From Actinomyces procaprae (lineage in GTDB: Bacteria; Actinomycetota; Actinomycetes; Actinomycetales; Actinomycetaceae): DNA of 64,000 bases. Of the stretch, positions 45,554 to 56,840 are shown in pieces; position 1 is the stretch's first letter, and every line of letters starts with the position of its first letter. The translations under genes and the position numbers were made by a program. Location: positions 2,232,001 through 2,296,000 of the forward strand of contig NZ_CP039292.1 in NCBI RefSeq assembly GCF_004798665.1. Direction: 5' to 3'. The notes below the pieces were generated by a model. It saw only the letters and a list, made by a program, of their open reading frames with translations. It was not told where the DNA came from and did no database searches.

Positions 45554-45590
45554 CGCAGGGGGCGCGAGCCCGCTACGCGTCGTTCACGCG

Positions 45591-47165
45591 TCAGCCCAGC
45601 CGGGCGCGCAGAGCGCGCAGACGCGCCAGCGAGGACTCGGCCCCCAGGATCTCCATGGACTCGAACAGCGGCGGGGACACCTGCCTCCCGGTAACGGCCA
45701 CGCGCAACGGCCCGAAGGCGAGTCGCGGCTTGATCCCCATGCCGTCAACAATGGCCGCGCGCAGGGCCTCCTCCAGCACCTGAGTGCACCAGGGGCCCGG
45801 CAGCTCCTCCAGCGCGGCAATGGCGGTGTCGAGCACCTGCGGGGCGGAGTCCTTCAGCCGGGACACGGCCCGCTCGTCCACCTCGAGCGCGGCGTCGTCC
45901 ACCAGCAGGAAACCGAGCATGTCGCGCGACTCGCGCAGCAGCTGGATGCGGGTCTGGATCAGCGCGGCCCCGGCGGTGAGGATCTCCTGCTCGCGTTCCG
46001 TGAGGTCGCCGAATGCGGTGGCGCTCACCAGGGGGCGCGCCGTCCAGTCCGGATCGGCCGGGTCGGGGTAGACGTCGGCGAGGTAGGGCACCAGCCGGTC
46101 GCGGAAGTCATCGCCCTCCAGGCGGCGCAGGTGCTCGGCGTTGATGGCCTCGCACTTCTTCGGATCGAAGCGCGCCGGGTTGGGGTTGACGTCGGTGATG
46201 TCGAAGGCGGCCACCAGCTGCGCCGGGGTGAACACGTCCTCGTCCTTGGACAGGGACCAGCCCAGCAGGGCCAGGTAGTTGAGCAGGCCCTCCGGCGCCA
46301 TGCCGCGGAAGCGGTGGATCAGCAGGTTCGACTCCGGGTCGCGCTTGGACAGCTTCTTGTTCCCCTCCCCCATCACGTAGGGCAGGTGGGCGAACTCGGG
46401 CACCCGCTGCGCGCGCCCGATCTCCATCAGGGCCCGGTACAGCACCACCTGGCGGGGCGTGGAGGACAGCAGGTCCTCCCCACGCAGCACGTGGGTGATG
46501 CCCATGGCGGCGTCGTCGACTGGGTTGACGAGCGTGTAGAGCGGGTCGCCGCCGGCGCGCACCACCACGTAGTCGGGCACGGAGCCGGCCTTGAAGGTGA
46601 CGGGGCCGCGCACCAGGTCGTGGAAGGTGATGTCCTCGTCCGGCATCCGCATGCGCAGCACGGGCCGACGCCCCTCGGCGCGGAAGGCCGCCTTCTGCGC
46701 CTCGGTCAGGTCGCGGTCGTAGCCGTCGTAGCCGAGCTTGGGGTCCTCGCCCTTGGCGCGGTGGCGCGCCTCAATCTCCGCGGGGGTGGAGAAGGACTCG
46801 TACAGGTAGCCGGCCTGGAGCAGCTCATCGGCGACCTGCCGGTACAGCTCGGTGCGCTGGGACTGGCGGTAGGGGGCGTGCGGGCCACCCTTGGCCACCC
46901 CCTCGTCCCAGTCCAGGCCGAGCCAGCGCAGCGAGTCGAGGATCGCCTCGAAGGACTCCTCGGAGTCGCGGGCGGCGTCGGTGTCCTCAATGCGCAGTAC
47001 GAAGGTTCCGCCGGTGTGCCGCGCGTACGCCCAGTTGAACAGGCAGGTGCGCACCATGCCGACGTGGGGCGTGCCCGTGGGCGAGGGGCAGAAGCGGACG
47101 CGGATCGGTGAGGATCCGGGGGCGGGCGAGGTGAAGGCGGGGGCCTTGGCGGTGTCGTCACTCAT
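45591..47165 (-). CDS. gltX: Glutamate--tRNA ligase
   Basis: 524-aa class I synthetase charging tRNA-Glu and, where GlnRS is missing, also tRNA-Gln. The HIGH motif appears as HVGM at 34-37 ([13 protein letters not shown]), the KMSKS equivalent is KLSKR near residue 270, and the C-terminal helical cage typical of bacterial GluRS is complete. No GlnRS is visible in the window, so a non-discriminating enzyme acting with GatCAB is the likely case for an actinobacterium. It is about 1.1 kb from the tRNA-Gln/tRNA-Glu operon. The start ATG is clear. Confidence 0.95.
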   Translation of the reverse strand: MSDDTAKAPAFTSPAPGSSPIRVRFCPSPTGTPHVGMVRTCLFNWAYARHTGGTFVLRIEDTDAARDSEESFEAILDSLRWLGLDWDEGVAKGGPHAPYRQSQRTELYRQVADELLQAGYLYESFSTPAEIEARHRAKGEDPKLGYDGYDRDLTEAQKAAFRAEGRRPVLRMRMPDEDITFHDLVRGPVTFKAGSVPDYVVVRAGGDPLYTLVNPVDDAAMGITHVLRGEDLLSSTPRQVVLYRALMEIGRAQRVPEFAHLPYVMGEGNKKLSKRDPESNLLIHRFRGMAPEGLLNYLALLGWSLSKDEDVFTPAQLVAAFDITDVNPNPARFDPKKCEAINAEHLRRLEGDDFRDRLVPYLADVYPDPADPDWTARPLVSATAFGDLTEREQEILTAGAALIQTRIQLLRESRDMLGFLLVDDAALEVDERAVSRLKDSAPQVLDTAIAALEELPGPWCTQVLEEALRAAIVDGMGIKPRLAFGPLRVAVTGRQVSPPLFESMEILGAESSLARLRALRARLG

Positions 47166-47377
47166 GATGTGCCAACCCTAGCCGCCCGCGCCGCCGAGGC
47201 TCACATGCGTCGGGGCTCCTCCCGGACTGCTCCCGGTGCGCCCGGTCTCCTGCCTCGACGCCGGCCCGCCGCCCGCTGCACGCTGAATGTGACGAACGGG
47301 GAACGCTCCCCATGGCGTCCGCGGCCTCCGCCCGCTAACGTACGTGATGAACCTGTAATCCCAGCCCAGGAGCACCC

Positions 47378-48169
47378 ATGAATACGACAACCCCTCGGTC
47401 GAGACTCACCGCACGCCGCGGCGCGGTGACGCTACTCGCGCTCGGGCTAGCCCTGCCCGGCGTTGTCGCCTGCGACGACGAGGTTCCGGTCGCCAGGGCC
47501 CCCGAGACCACGCAGTCGCAGTCCGCCGCCCCCGGAGAGTCGGACTCCCCCAGCCCCACCCCATCAGCGGATGACAAGCCCGGCGTCGGTCTCAGCCCGC
47601 TGGACAAGTCCAGTGACGCCCCCGTTGAGAACCAGGAGGATGCCGCGTACTGGTCCTTCCCGATCGCCTTCGAGGGCTGGTACCCGGAGACCATTGACGA
47701 GGATGGCCGCAACGAGCTGGACCGCAACGACGGCAACTGCCTGTTCGAGTCCGGTCAGTACCTCTACGAGGACTCGGACTACGGAGACACCGCGGAGTCC
47801 CAGTACCAGGCGGACTCCTGGGTCGATTACCTTAAGGAGGAGTACGGCGAGGTCGAGTCCACGCAGACGGCAGACACCACCGTGACCGACATGTCGGGCA
47901 AGCCGGTGGAGATGGTCAAGGTCGAGACCTCTTACCAGAACAAGGGAAAGAACATCAAGGCGATCACCTGGATGCGTGTGTTCACGACGATGGAGACGCC
48001 CACCATGATGTCCCTGCACTACACCTGCATCGCCGAGCACGTAGACACGACCGAGCTTGCCGACCTGGTCTCCGACACCCACATCGTCAATCCGGGCCCG
48101 GCCAAGATGGAGGACGGCGAGCCGGGCAAGTCATCCGGTAGCTCCTCCGGCAGCAGCGACATGGTCTAG
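47378..48169 (+). CDS. Putative lipoprotein, 263 aa
   Basis: Exported lipoprotein of unknown function. Signal peptide TARRGAVTLLALGLALPGVV with lipobox VVAC (Cys 32), then an acidic Ser/Pro-rich linker to about residue 85 and a beta-rich domain (YWSFPIAFEGWYPETIDEDG ... TCIAEHVDTTELADLVSDTH). The two domain cysteines, in GNCLFES and YTCIAEH, could pair. CAGGAGCACCC precedes the ATG. A strong terminator hairpin follows. It resembles the lipoprotein at 44753 in plan (signal, disordered linker, small domain with two Cys), but they are not clear homologues. A basic Ser/Gly-rich tail ends the protein. Confidence 0.82.
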   Translation: MNTTTPRSRLTARRGAVTLLALGLALPGVVACDDEVPVARAPETTQSQSAAPGESDSPSPTPSADDKPGVGLSPLDKSSDAPVENQEDAAYWSFPIAFEGWYPETIDEDGRNELDRNDGNCLFESGQYLYEDSDYGDTAESQYQADSWVDYLKEEYGEVESTQTADTTVTDMSGKPVEMVKVETSYQNKGKNIKAITWMRVFTTMETPTMMSLHYTCIAEHVDTTELADLVSDTHIVNPGPAKMEDGEPGKSSGSSSGSSDMV

Positions 48170-48200
48170 TCCCGGCTCCCCGGAACTGCCCCGGTATTGC

Positions 48201-48230
48201 GGCGCCCCGTGCTGAAAGGCACGGGGCGCC
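48201..48230 (+). terminator. Hairpin after the lipoprotein gene
   Basis: GGCGCCCCGTGC and GCACGGGGCGCC form a perfect 12-bp stem with loop TGAAAG, 31 nt after the stop codon. No T-tract follows. It is the strongest hairpin in this gap. Confidence 0.75.
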
Positions 48231-48316
48231 GTCGCCTCAGCCGGCAACGGCGCTCCCCGGCCCGCCGGCGTCGTCGGCGCGGCCCGGCGGTGCGGGGGCT
48301 TCCATAGACTGCGCGC

Positions 48317-49585
48317 ATGACTTCGCCCATCCCCGCACAAGGAACCGTCCCCGAGCCGACCGCACCGGCACCCGCCTTCGACGCCGCGCGCACCAGGGCC
48401 GCCTTCGACGCCCTGACCCCTGAGGTCATGCGGCGTCGGGGCTCATTGAAGTGGAGCATGTACTCCGGCGACGTGATCGGCGCCTGGGTGGCGGAGATGG
48501 ACCTGGGTACGGCGCCGTCGGTCACAGACGTCATCCAGCGGGCGGTCACGGACGGCTCCTACGGCTACATGGCACCGGAGACCGCCTGGGCGGCGCGGGC
48601 CGAGGCCGCCCGCTTCCAGGCGGAGGAGTTCGGCTGGCAGGTGTCCGTTGACGACGTCAGCCTGCTGCCCGACGTGCTGTCGGCCCTGGGTGCGGTGATC
48701 GCCCACCACACGCGCGCCGGCAGCCCCGTGATCGTGCCGACCCCCGCATACATGCCGTTCCTGTCCATCCCGGCGCTGTACGGGCGTGAATGCGTTCAGG
48801 TGCCCGCACTGTCCCGGGCCGGAGGGACCGGAGCGCCGCGGTGGGAGCTGGATCTGGACGGGATCGATGCGGCCATGGCCGCCGGCGGCGGGCTGCTGGT
48901 GCTGTGCAACCCCTGGAACCCGGTCGGGCGGGTATTGTCGGCCGCTGAGCTCGACGCCGTGGCTGAGCTGTCCGCGCGGCACCACGTGCCGGTCTTCGCC
49001 GACGAGATCCACAGCTCCCTGATCCTGGATGCGCAGGCCACGCATATCCCCTACGCGTCCCGGCCGGCGGCCGACCCGGACCTGACCTTCACCGCCACCG
49101 CCGCCTCCAAGGGCTGGAACATCCCCGGTCTGAAGTGTGCGCAGCTGATCGCCTCCGGCGGCGCGCGCCGGGCCTGGGACGCCAACGCCCGGTGCCGGTA
49201 CCTGGCCAATGAGACGGCGGCGCTCGGCGCTCAGGCGGCCGTGGCCGCGCTGCGGGACGGAAGGGAGTGGAATGCCTGCGTGCGCGAGTACGTGCACGCC
49301 AACGCCGTGCTCGTGGCGCAGGCGCTCGACGGCGTCGACGGCGTGGAACTGACGGTCCCGTCGGGCACCTACCTCGCCTGGCTCGACTGCTCGGGCCTGC
49401 CCCTGCCCGACGGCGTCTCCCCTGCCGAGTTCTTCCGGCGTGAGCCCGGCGTCGCCATGAACGACGGCGCCGCCTTCGGATCCGGCTACGAGGCCTGTTG
49501 CCGGCTCAACCTTGCCACCGGGAGGGGCATTGAGGAGCTGACAGTGCAGCGCCTGGTCGATGCCGTCAGCCGTCTACGCGGCTGA
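48317..49585 (+). CDS. MalY/PatB-type PLP aminotransferase (cystathionine beta-lyase-like)
   Basis: 422-aa fold-type I PLP enzyme of the MalY/PatB subgroup, most of which cleave C-S bonds of cystathionine or cysteine conjugates. Recognised from RRGSLKWSMYSGDVIGAWVAEMDLGTAPSV at the N-terminus, LCNPWNPVGRVLS, FADEIHSSLIL and the PLP lysine at 265 in AASKGWNIPGLK. The mature enzyme is cytoplasmic. It is monocistronic and convergent with the fumarylacetoacetate hydrolase-family gene two bases beyond its stop. The substrate is uncertain; the N-terminal 25 residues are Pro/Ala-rich. Confidence 0.88.
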   Translation: MTSPIPAQGTVPEPTAPAPAFDAARTRAAFDALTPEVMRRRGSLKWSMYSGDVIGAWVAEMDLGTAPSVTDVIQRAVTDGSYGYMAPETAWAARAEAARFQAEEFGWQVSVDDVSLLPDVLSALGAVIAHHTRAGSPVIVPTPAYMPFLSIPALYGRECVQVPALSRAGGTGAPRWELDLDGIDAAMAAGGGLLVLCNPWNPVGRVLSAAELDAVAELSARHHVPVFADEIHSSLILDAQATHIPYASRPAADPDLTFTATAASKGWNIPGLKCAQLIASGGARRAWDANARCRYLANETAALGAQAAVAALRDGREWNACVREYVHANAVLVAQALDGVDGVELTVPSGTYLAWLDCSGLPLPDGVSPAEFFRREPGVAMNDGAAFGSGYEACCRLNLATGRGIEELTVQRLVDAVSRLRG

Positions 49586-49587
49586 GC

Positions 49588-50415
49588 TCAGCGGCGCACC
49601 ACCGGGTTGCTGAGGGCCCCGATGCCCTCCACCTCTACCTGGACACGCTGGCCGGCCCGGATCTCACCGACGCCGGCGGGGGTACCCGTGAGCACAACGT
49701 CACCGGGCAGCAGCGTGAACACGTGCGAGACGTATGAGATCAGCTCGGGGACGGACCGGATCATGTCGGCGGTCCTCCCCTCCTGGACGACGCGTCCGTC
49801 GACGCGGGCACGCACCACGGCGTCGGCCGGGTCGAAGCCCGCCTGGGCGGCGGCGGTCTCCGGCACCTCGATCCACGGGCCCAGCGGGCAGGAGGTGTCG
49901 AAGGCCTTGGCGCGGGTCCAGGTCTCATCGTCGCGCTGGCAGTCCCGGGCGGAGACATCATTGGCGACCGTGTACCCGAGGACGGCGGCTGCGGCGTCGG
50001 CCGGCCCGGCATCCTTGACGACGGACTTGATGACCACTGCCAGCTCGGCCTCGTAGTGGACCTCAGTGGACCAGGCGGGGAGCACGATCGGCGCATCCGG
50101 GCCGATGACCGCCGTATTGGGCTTGAGGAACACGACCGGCTCCGCCGGCGCCTCGCCGCCCATTTCGGCGGCGTGTGCGACGTAGTTCTTCCCAATGCCC
50201 ACCACCTTCGAGCGTGGAATCACCGGGGAGACCAGGCGCACCTCCGCCAGTGGCAGTACCTCCCCCGTGGCCTCGGGCACCGTGTACAGCGGGTCGCCCT
50301 TGAGCACCAGCAGGCGCCCGGTGGACTCGCCTGAGGGAGTGGTTTCGTCAGCGGGTAGCCCGTCGACAATGCCGTAGCGGAGTTCGTCTCCGGTGGAGAA
50401 GCGTGCGATCTTCAT
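49588..50415 (-). CDS. Fumarylacetoacetate hydrolase family protein
   Basis: 275-aa member of the FAH superfamily (hydratases, isomerases and decarboxylases of catabolic pathways). The C-terminal catalytic domain is clear: KVVGIGKNYVAHAAEMG, HYEAELAVVIKS (metal ligands), ANDVSARDCQRDDETW, AFDTSCPLGPWIEV and GDVVLTGTPAGVG. A small N-terminal domain of about 75 residues precedes it. The exact substrate cannot be read from sequence; in actinobacteria such genes are often annotated as 2-hydroxyhepta-2,4-diene-1,7-dioate isomerase. It is monocistronic and convergent with the aminotransferase gene. Confidence 0.88.
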   Translation of the reverse strand: MKIARFSTGDELRYGIVDGLPADETTPSGESTGRLLVLKGDPLYTVPEATGEVLPLAEVRLVSPVIPRSKVVGIGKNYVAHAAEMGGEAPAEPVVFLKPNTAVIGPDAPIVLPAWSTEVHYEAELAVVIKSVVKDAGPADAAAAVLGYTVANDVSARDCQRDDETWTRAKAFDTSCPLGPWIEVPETAAAQAGFDPADAVVRARVDGRVVQEGRTADMIRSVPELISYVSHVFTLLPGDVVLTGTPAGVGEIRAGQRVQVEVEGIGALSNPVVRR

Positions 50416-50484
50416 GGGACGACCCTAGATGATCGTCCCCCGGAGCCGGGCCAGCGGCGGCGGCCCGGCACCGGGTGCCGAAAG

Positions 50485-52002
<1,518 letters not shown>

Positions 52003-52039
52003 AAGTCTCCGGACGTAGTCGGGGCGCGCCGCAGGGCGC

Positions 52040-52066
52040 ACGGGCCCGTCACGAAACCGGGCCCGT
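52040..52066 (-). terminator. Hairpin between symporter paralogues 2 and 1
   Basis: ACGGGCCCG and CGGGCCCGT form a perfect 9-bp stem with a 9-nt loop, about 112 bp beyond the stop of paralogue 2 and 38 bp before the start of paralogue 1. No T-tract. It suggests that paralogue 1 is not simply read through. Confidence 0.55.
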
Positions 52067-52178
52067 TCAGTCGGCCGCGGGCCGACTCGGGGAAGTCGGC
52101 GCCGAAGCCGACAGCCAGTACAGGCTATGGGGACTCTATTTCAATTCGATGTCCAAGCCCCAGGCAGTGTCTGCCATC

Positions 52179-53687
52179 TCACTGCCCCAGTGCAGACCGT
52201 TCCCGACCCGCCGCTTCGAGGTCCTCATCCCAGACGTCACCCGGCAGCCGGGCCGGCAGGTACGGGTTGCCGGCGGCAACGAAGCGCACCGGGCCGGCGA
52301 ACGTACCTCCGGTGCGCACCCGGCGCCGCTGGGCCTCCCAGTCGCGCAACACGCCCAGAACCCACGGGGTCAGCACCACCAGGGCGATCAGGTTCAGGAC
52401 GGCGCCGATGCCGAGCAGCACATCGGCCAGCGTCCACACGGTGGTCAGGGCGGCGCCACCGCCGATGAAGGTGCACGCGACGGCGGCGGCGCGCAGCGTC
52501 GTCGTCGCCCAGGGGTCACGGGTGAGGTAGTCCAGGCACACTTCGGCGTAGGAGAAGGCGCCCAGGATCGTTGAGTAGGCGAGCACAATCACCAGTGCCG
52601 TCATGGGCCAGGCGGTCCACTGCCCCAGCGTGGCCCCGATGGCCGTCTGCGTGAGGGTGCCGGAAACATTCGGGTCGTCGGCGCCGGTGAGGCCGGGCGT
52701 GTAGACGGCGCCGTCGGAGCGGCCGGCAATGAGAATCGCCAGGGCGGTGGCGGTGCAAACGAACATGGTGTCCACCAGCACGCCGAAGACCTGCACGAAG
52801 CCCTGCTGGGCGGGGTGGGCGACCGTCGCCGAGCCGGCGGCGCAGGCGGCCCCGCCCAGGCCCGCCTCATTGGAGAACAGGCCGCGGCGCACGCCGTTGA
52901 GCAGTGCTGCCGCGATGCCGCCGGCCGTGCCGGCCAGGCCGGCGCGCAGGCTGAAGGCTGCGGCGAAGATGTCGCCTATCGCCTCGGCCGCCTGGAGCGG
53001 GTGGGTGACGATGATGGCCAGCACCAGGAGCAGGTACACGACCGCCATCACCGGGGCCAGCCATTCGGTGACCCGCACCACCGACCGCAGCCCGCCCAGC
53101 AGCACGGGGGCAACGAGCACCGTGACGACGACCGCGCCCTGCCAGGGGGACGAACCCGTGGATGCACCCAGCGCCGCGGTCATGGCATTGGCCTGGACCA
53201 TGGGCATGGCCAGGCCGTTGGCGATCATGAAGACAACCGCGAACACGCCGCCCATGACGGGCAGGTGCAGTCCTCGCGCCATGTAGTAGGCGGGGCCGCC
53301 GCGGAAGGTCCCGTCCCCGCGGCGCACCTTGAACAGCTGCCCCATGGTGGCCTCGGCGAAGGCCGTGGCCGTTCCGAGGAGTGCGACCACCCACATCCAG
53401 AACACGGCTCCCGGTCCGCCGAGCACCAGAGCCAGCGCAACGCCGACGATATTCCCGGTGCCGACTCGGCAGGCGAGCCCCACGGCGAAGGCCTGGAAGG
53501 AGGAGATGCCGCCGCGCGCGCCGGAGCGCGACGACGCCACCGAGATCACCATCGAGACCAGATGGCGCAGTTGCAGGCCCCGGCTGCAGATGGTGAACCA
53601 GGCGCCCGCGCCCAGCAGCAGCCAGATCAGGATCGTGCCGAACAGCAGGTTGGAGGCGCTGTTCAGGAGGGAGTTCAGGGCTGACAC
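52179..53687 (-). CDS. AGCS sodium:alanine/glycine symporter, paralogue 2
   Basis: 502-aa AGCS transporter, about 11 membrane helices. The conserved blocks are GGPGAVFWMWVVALLGTAT, TFRGGPAYYMARGLHLP, LFSNEAGLGGAACAAGSATV and FVQVFGVLVDTMFVCTATALAILIAG. It is the most divergent of the four: the NEAG block reads GGAACAAGSA where the others have PNAA. The GTG start at 53687 follows GGAGGACTGAG and lies three bases after the stop of paralogue 3. The C-terminal motif is GNPYLPARLPGDVW. Sodium/amino-acid symport is the family role; the actual substrate is not known. Confidence 0.9.
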   Translation of the reverse strand: MSALNSLLNSASNLLFGTILIWLLLGAGAWFTICSRGLQLRHLVSMVISVASSRSGARGGISSFQAFAVGLACRVGTGNIVGVALALVLGGPGAVFWMWVVALLGTATAFAEATMGQLFKVRRGDGTFRGGPAYYMARGLHLPVMGGVFAVVFMIANGLAMPMVQANAMTAALGASTGSSPWQGAVVVTVLVAPVLLGGLRSVVRVTEWLAPVMAVVYLLLVLAIIVTHPLQAAEAIGDIFAAAFSLRAGLAGTAGGIAAALLNGVRRGLFSNEAGLGGAACAAGSATVAHPAQQGFVQVFGVLVDTMFVCTATALAILIAGRSDGAVYTPGLTGADDPNVSGTLTQTAIGATLGQWTAWPMTALVIVLAYSTILGAFSYAEVCLDYLTRDPWATTTLRAAAVACTFIGGGAALTTVWTLADVLLGIGAVLNLIALVVLTPWVLGVLRDWEAQRRRVRTGGTFAGPVRFVAAGNPYLPARLPGDVWDEDLEAAGRERSALGQ

Positions 53688-53690
53688 GTC

Positions 53691-55211
53691 TCAGTCCTCC
53701 ATTCCCCGGGGCGCCGTGTGGGACGGCCCGGCAGGGTCGAGGGTGTAAGGGGCGGCCGGGTCGACGGGCGGCTCCCACACGCCGGGCAGGACGTCGCCGG
53801 GCAGCTCGGGGTTGCCATGGCCGATGAAGACCGGATCGACGCCGAACGCGCGCTGGGCCTCGTAGTCGCGCAGTGCACCGCGCACCCACGGGAACAGCCA
53901 CACGATCACCACCAGGTTGAGCACGCCCAGCAGGCCCAGGGCGATGTCCGTCAGTGCCCACACGATCGGCAGGGTCAGCACGGTGCCGGCGAAGGCGGCG
54001 GCGGTGAGCAGCAGCCCGAATGCCTGCTCGGCGCGCTTCTCCCCGCCCAGGAAGTTGACGTTGACCTGCGAGTAGGAGTAGCAGCCCAGCACGGTGGAGA
54101 AGACCAGGACGAAGATCAGTACCACGATCGGCCAGGTGGTCCACTCCCCCAGGTGCTCGGCGACCGCCTGCTGGGTGAGGACGGCGCCGACGACGCCGTC
54201 ATTCCCCGGCTGGTAGGTGTCGGTCGCGAGCAGAATCAGCAGGCCGGTGGCGGTGCACACCAGGCCGGTGTCCACGAACACGCCGAAGGCCTGAATCAAG
54301 CCCTGGCGGACCGGGTGAGTGGTGGTGGCGGTTCCCGCCGCGTTGGGAACGGTGCCCAGGCCGGCCTCGTTGGAGAACAGGCCGCGGCGCACGCCGTTGA
54401 GGACGGCCGCCAGCACGCCGCCGGCGGTGCCGAACAGGGCCTGGTCCCGACCGAAGGCGCCCCGCAGGATCTCAGCGAATACGGTGGGGATCTCAGCCAG
54501 GTTCATGAGGATGACGACGATGGTGATCAGCACGTAGACCAGCGCCATCAGCGGGGCGACGACCTCGGTGACACGGGCAACGGACTTCAGCCCGCCCAGC
54601 ACCACCGGTCCGGTGAGCAGCACCAGTGCCACCCCGACCATCCACGGGGCCACCTCGGGGACGGTCGCGTTAATGACGCCGGCCAGGGAATTGGTCTGGA
54701 CCATGACGACCGTGACACCGACGCTGACGATGCACATTCCGGCGAAGATGCCGCCCCAGAGCTTCGAGCCGAGCCCGTTCTTGATGTAGTACGCGGGGCC
54801 GCCGCGGAAGGTGAAGTCGCGGCCACGCTCCTTGAAGATCTGCGCCAGGGTCGACTCGGTGAAGCTGGTGGCCATGCCGATCAGGGCCACCACCCACATC
54901 CAGAACAGGGCGCCGGGGCCGCCGGCGACGACGGCGAGCGCCACGCCGGCGATATTGCCGATGCCCACGCGGGCGGCCAGGCCCACGGCGAAGGCCTGGA
55001 AGGAGGAGATGCCGCCCTGGGCGCCGGAGCGGGAGGAGGCCACGGCCCGCAGCATGGAGCCGAAGTGCCTGATCTGCACGCCCCGGGTGCGGATGGTGAC
55101 GTAGATGCCGACGGCGATCAGCAGGGCGGCCAGGAAGTAGGTGTAGAAGCGGTCGTCGACGAGGTTGAGGGTCTCCTCGATATCGGTGAGGCTCAAAAGG
55201 GGTGCGGGCAT
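53691..55211 (-). CDS. AGCS sodium:alanine/glycine symporter, paralogue 3
   Basis: 506-aa AGCS transporter. Family blocks: GGPGALFWMWVVALIGMATS, TFRGGPAYYIKNGLGSKLWG, LFSNEAGLGTVPNAAGTATT and FVDTGLVCTATGLLILLA. The C-terminal tail motif reads GNPELPGDVLPGVW with an extra residue relative to the others, followed by an acidic/Pro-rich end. The ATG at 55211 follows AAGGAGCCCCG. It lies 36 bp after paralogue 4 and is immediately followed by paralogue 2, so the three form one operon. Helix number and length are normal for the family. Confidence 0.92.
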   Translation of the reverse strand: MPAPLLSLTDIEETLNLVDDRFYTYFLAALLIAVGIYVTIRTRGVQIRHFGSMLRAVASSRSGAQGGISSFQAFAVGLAARVGIGNIAGVALAVVAGGPGALFWMWVVALIGMATSFTESTLAQIFKERGRDFTFRGGPAYYIKNGLGSKLWGGIFAGMCIVSVGVTVVMVQTNSLAGVINATVPEVAPWMVGVALVLLTGPVVLGGLKSVARVTEVVAPLMALVYVLITIVVILMNLAEIPTVFAEILRGAFGRDQALFGTAGGVLAAVLNGVRRGLFSNEAGLGTVPNAAGTATTTHPVRQGLIQAFGVFVDTGLVCTATGLLILLATDTYQPGNDGVVGAVLTQQAVAEHLGEWTTWPIVVLIFVLVFSTVLGCYSYSQVNVNFLGGEKRAEQAFGLLLTAAAFAGTVLTLPIVWALTDIALGLLGVLNLVVIVWLFPWVRGALRDYEAQRAFGVDPVFIGHGNPELPGDVLPGVWEPPVDPAAPYTLDPAGPSHTAPRGMED

Positions 55212-55247
55212 CGGGGCTCCTTGCTGGCTGGGTTCGGCGGGGTGGGA

Positions 55248-56708
55248 TCAGTTCCAGACGTCGCCGGGGACGTCGTCGGGCAGGTGGGGGTTGCTGGTGC
55301 CGTGGAAGACCGGTTCGGCCACCCCGGCGCGGCGCTGGGCCTCCCAGTCGCGCAGGGCGCCCACTCCCCACTTGGACAGCAGGATGAGGGCGAGCAGGTT
55401 GGTGACGGTCATGACCGCCATGGCGATGTCGACGGCGTTCCAGACGACGTCGAGCGAGAGTACGGCGCCGGCGGTGGCGGATAGTACGGAGACCACGCGC
55501 ACCGTCCAGGTGGCCCAGGGCCTGCCGCCGGTCAGGAAGGACATGTTGGTGTCGGAGTAGACGTAGGCGGCGATGATTGAGGAGTAGGCGAGCACGAAGA
55601 TCAGGACCGCGATGGGCAGGATGGTCCAGCCGCCCAGCTCGTGGGAGACCGCCATGATCGTCAGGGTGGACGGGTTGGCGCCGTCGGCGCCCCAGACCTC
55701 GGGACCGGCGATGAGGATGACGAAGGCCGTGGCGGTGCACACCACGATCGTGTCGATGAACACACCCAGGGACTGGATCAGGCCCTGCTGCACCGGGTGG
55801 GCGACGGTGGCGGTGGCGGCCGCGTTCGGGGCGGTGCCCTGACCTGCCTCGTTGGAGAACAGGCCGCGCTTGGTGCCGTTGACTACGGCGGCGAGGATGC
55901 CGCCGCCCAGGCCGCCCACCAGCGGCTGGGGGGCGAAGGCGGAGGAGACAATCAGGCCGAGCACCTCCACGAAGCGGCCCAGGTGCATCAGGCAGATGAT
56001 GAACACCAGGATGATGTAGATGCCCGCCATGATCGGGGCCATCCACTCGGTCACGCGGGCCACGGTGCGGATGCCGCCGAAGATCACCATGGCCGTGAAT
56101 ACGAACACCAGGGCGGCGATGACCAGCTGGGCGGCGGACAGGCCGCCGAAGCCCTCAATGGCGGCGCCGTCGTCGCCAATCGCACCCAGGAGGGTGCCGG
56201 CCACCGCATTGGCCTGCACGGAGGTAATGATGAAGCCACAGGTGACCAGGGTGATGACGGCGTAGACACCGGCCAGCACGGGGCTGCCCACGCCGGCGCG
56301 CATGTAGTACGCGGGACCACCGCGGAAGGAGCCGTCGGCGGCGCGGACCTTGAAGATCTGGGCGAGGGTGGCCTCGAAGAAGGCGGTGGCCATGCCCACC
56401 AGGGCCACCACCCACATCCAGAACACGGCGCCGGGCCCGCCCATGAGCAGGGCGGCGGCGACCCCGAATACGTTGCCGACCCCCACGCGGGCGGCGAGCG
56501 AAATGGCGAAGGCCTGGAAGGAGGAGATGCCGCCGCGAGCACCGGCGCGCGAGGAGGTCACCGCCCGGATCATGTCGGGCAGGTGGCGTACCTGGACGCC
56601 GCGGGTACGGATGGTCAGGAACAGGCCGGTTCCGACCAGCACCCACATGGTGATGTGGGCGGTGATCCAGTCGGCGATCGAAAGCAGGCTGGCGGCGAGT
56701 GCATCCAT
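55248..56708 (-). CDS. AGCS sodium:alanine/glycine symporter, paralogue 4
   Basis: 486-aa AGCS transporter and first gene of the three-gene symporter operon. Blocks: GGPGAVFWMWVVALVGMATA, SFRGGPAYYMRAGVGSP, LFSNEAGQGTAPNAAATATV and FIDTIVVCTATAFVILIAG. Its middle sequence is closest to paralogue 1 rather than to its operon partners, pointing to more than one duplication. C-terminal motif: NPHLPDDVPGDVW. No glycine riboswitch or obvious operator was found in the 130-bp region upstream. The start is the clear ATG at 56708. Confidence 0.92.
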   Translation of the reverse strand: MDALAASLLSIADWITAHITMWVLVGTGLFLTIRTRGVQVRHLPDMIRAVTSSRAGARGGISSFQAFAISLAARVGVGNVFGVAAALLMGGPGAVFWMWVVALVGMATAFFEATLAQIFKVRAADGSFRGGPAYYMRAGVGSPVLAGVYAVITLVTCGFIITSVQANAVAGTLLGAIGDDGAAIEGFGGLSAAQLVIAALVFVFTAMVIFGGIRTVARVTEWMAPIMAGIYIILVFIICLMHLGRFVEVLGLIVSSAFAPQPLVGGLGGGILAAVVNGTKRGLFSNEAGQGTAPNAAATATVAHPVQQGLIQSLGVFIDTIVVCTATAFVILIAGPEVWGADGANPSTLTIMAVSHELGGWTILPIAVLIFVLAYSSIIAAYVYSDTNMSFLTGGRPWATWTVRVVSVLSATAGAVLSLDVVWNAVDIAMAVMTVTNLLALILLSKWGVGALRDWEAQRRAGVAEPVFHGTSNPHLPDDVPGDVWN

Positions 56709-56840
56709 GAAGGACCTGGCCTTCCGCGTGGGAGACGGGAACGCGCGGCATCATGTCACAATCCGGGCCACGACCCGGCATCCGTCCGCATGCTCATACG
56801 CCATCGGCATTGCCGGGTGGTCGAGCCGTCGACTTGGGAC

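Noticed and set aside
56709..56840. Glycine riboswitch ahead of the AGCS operon
   Set aside because: The 130-bp region lacks the conserved glycine-aptamer segments.
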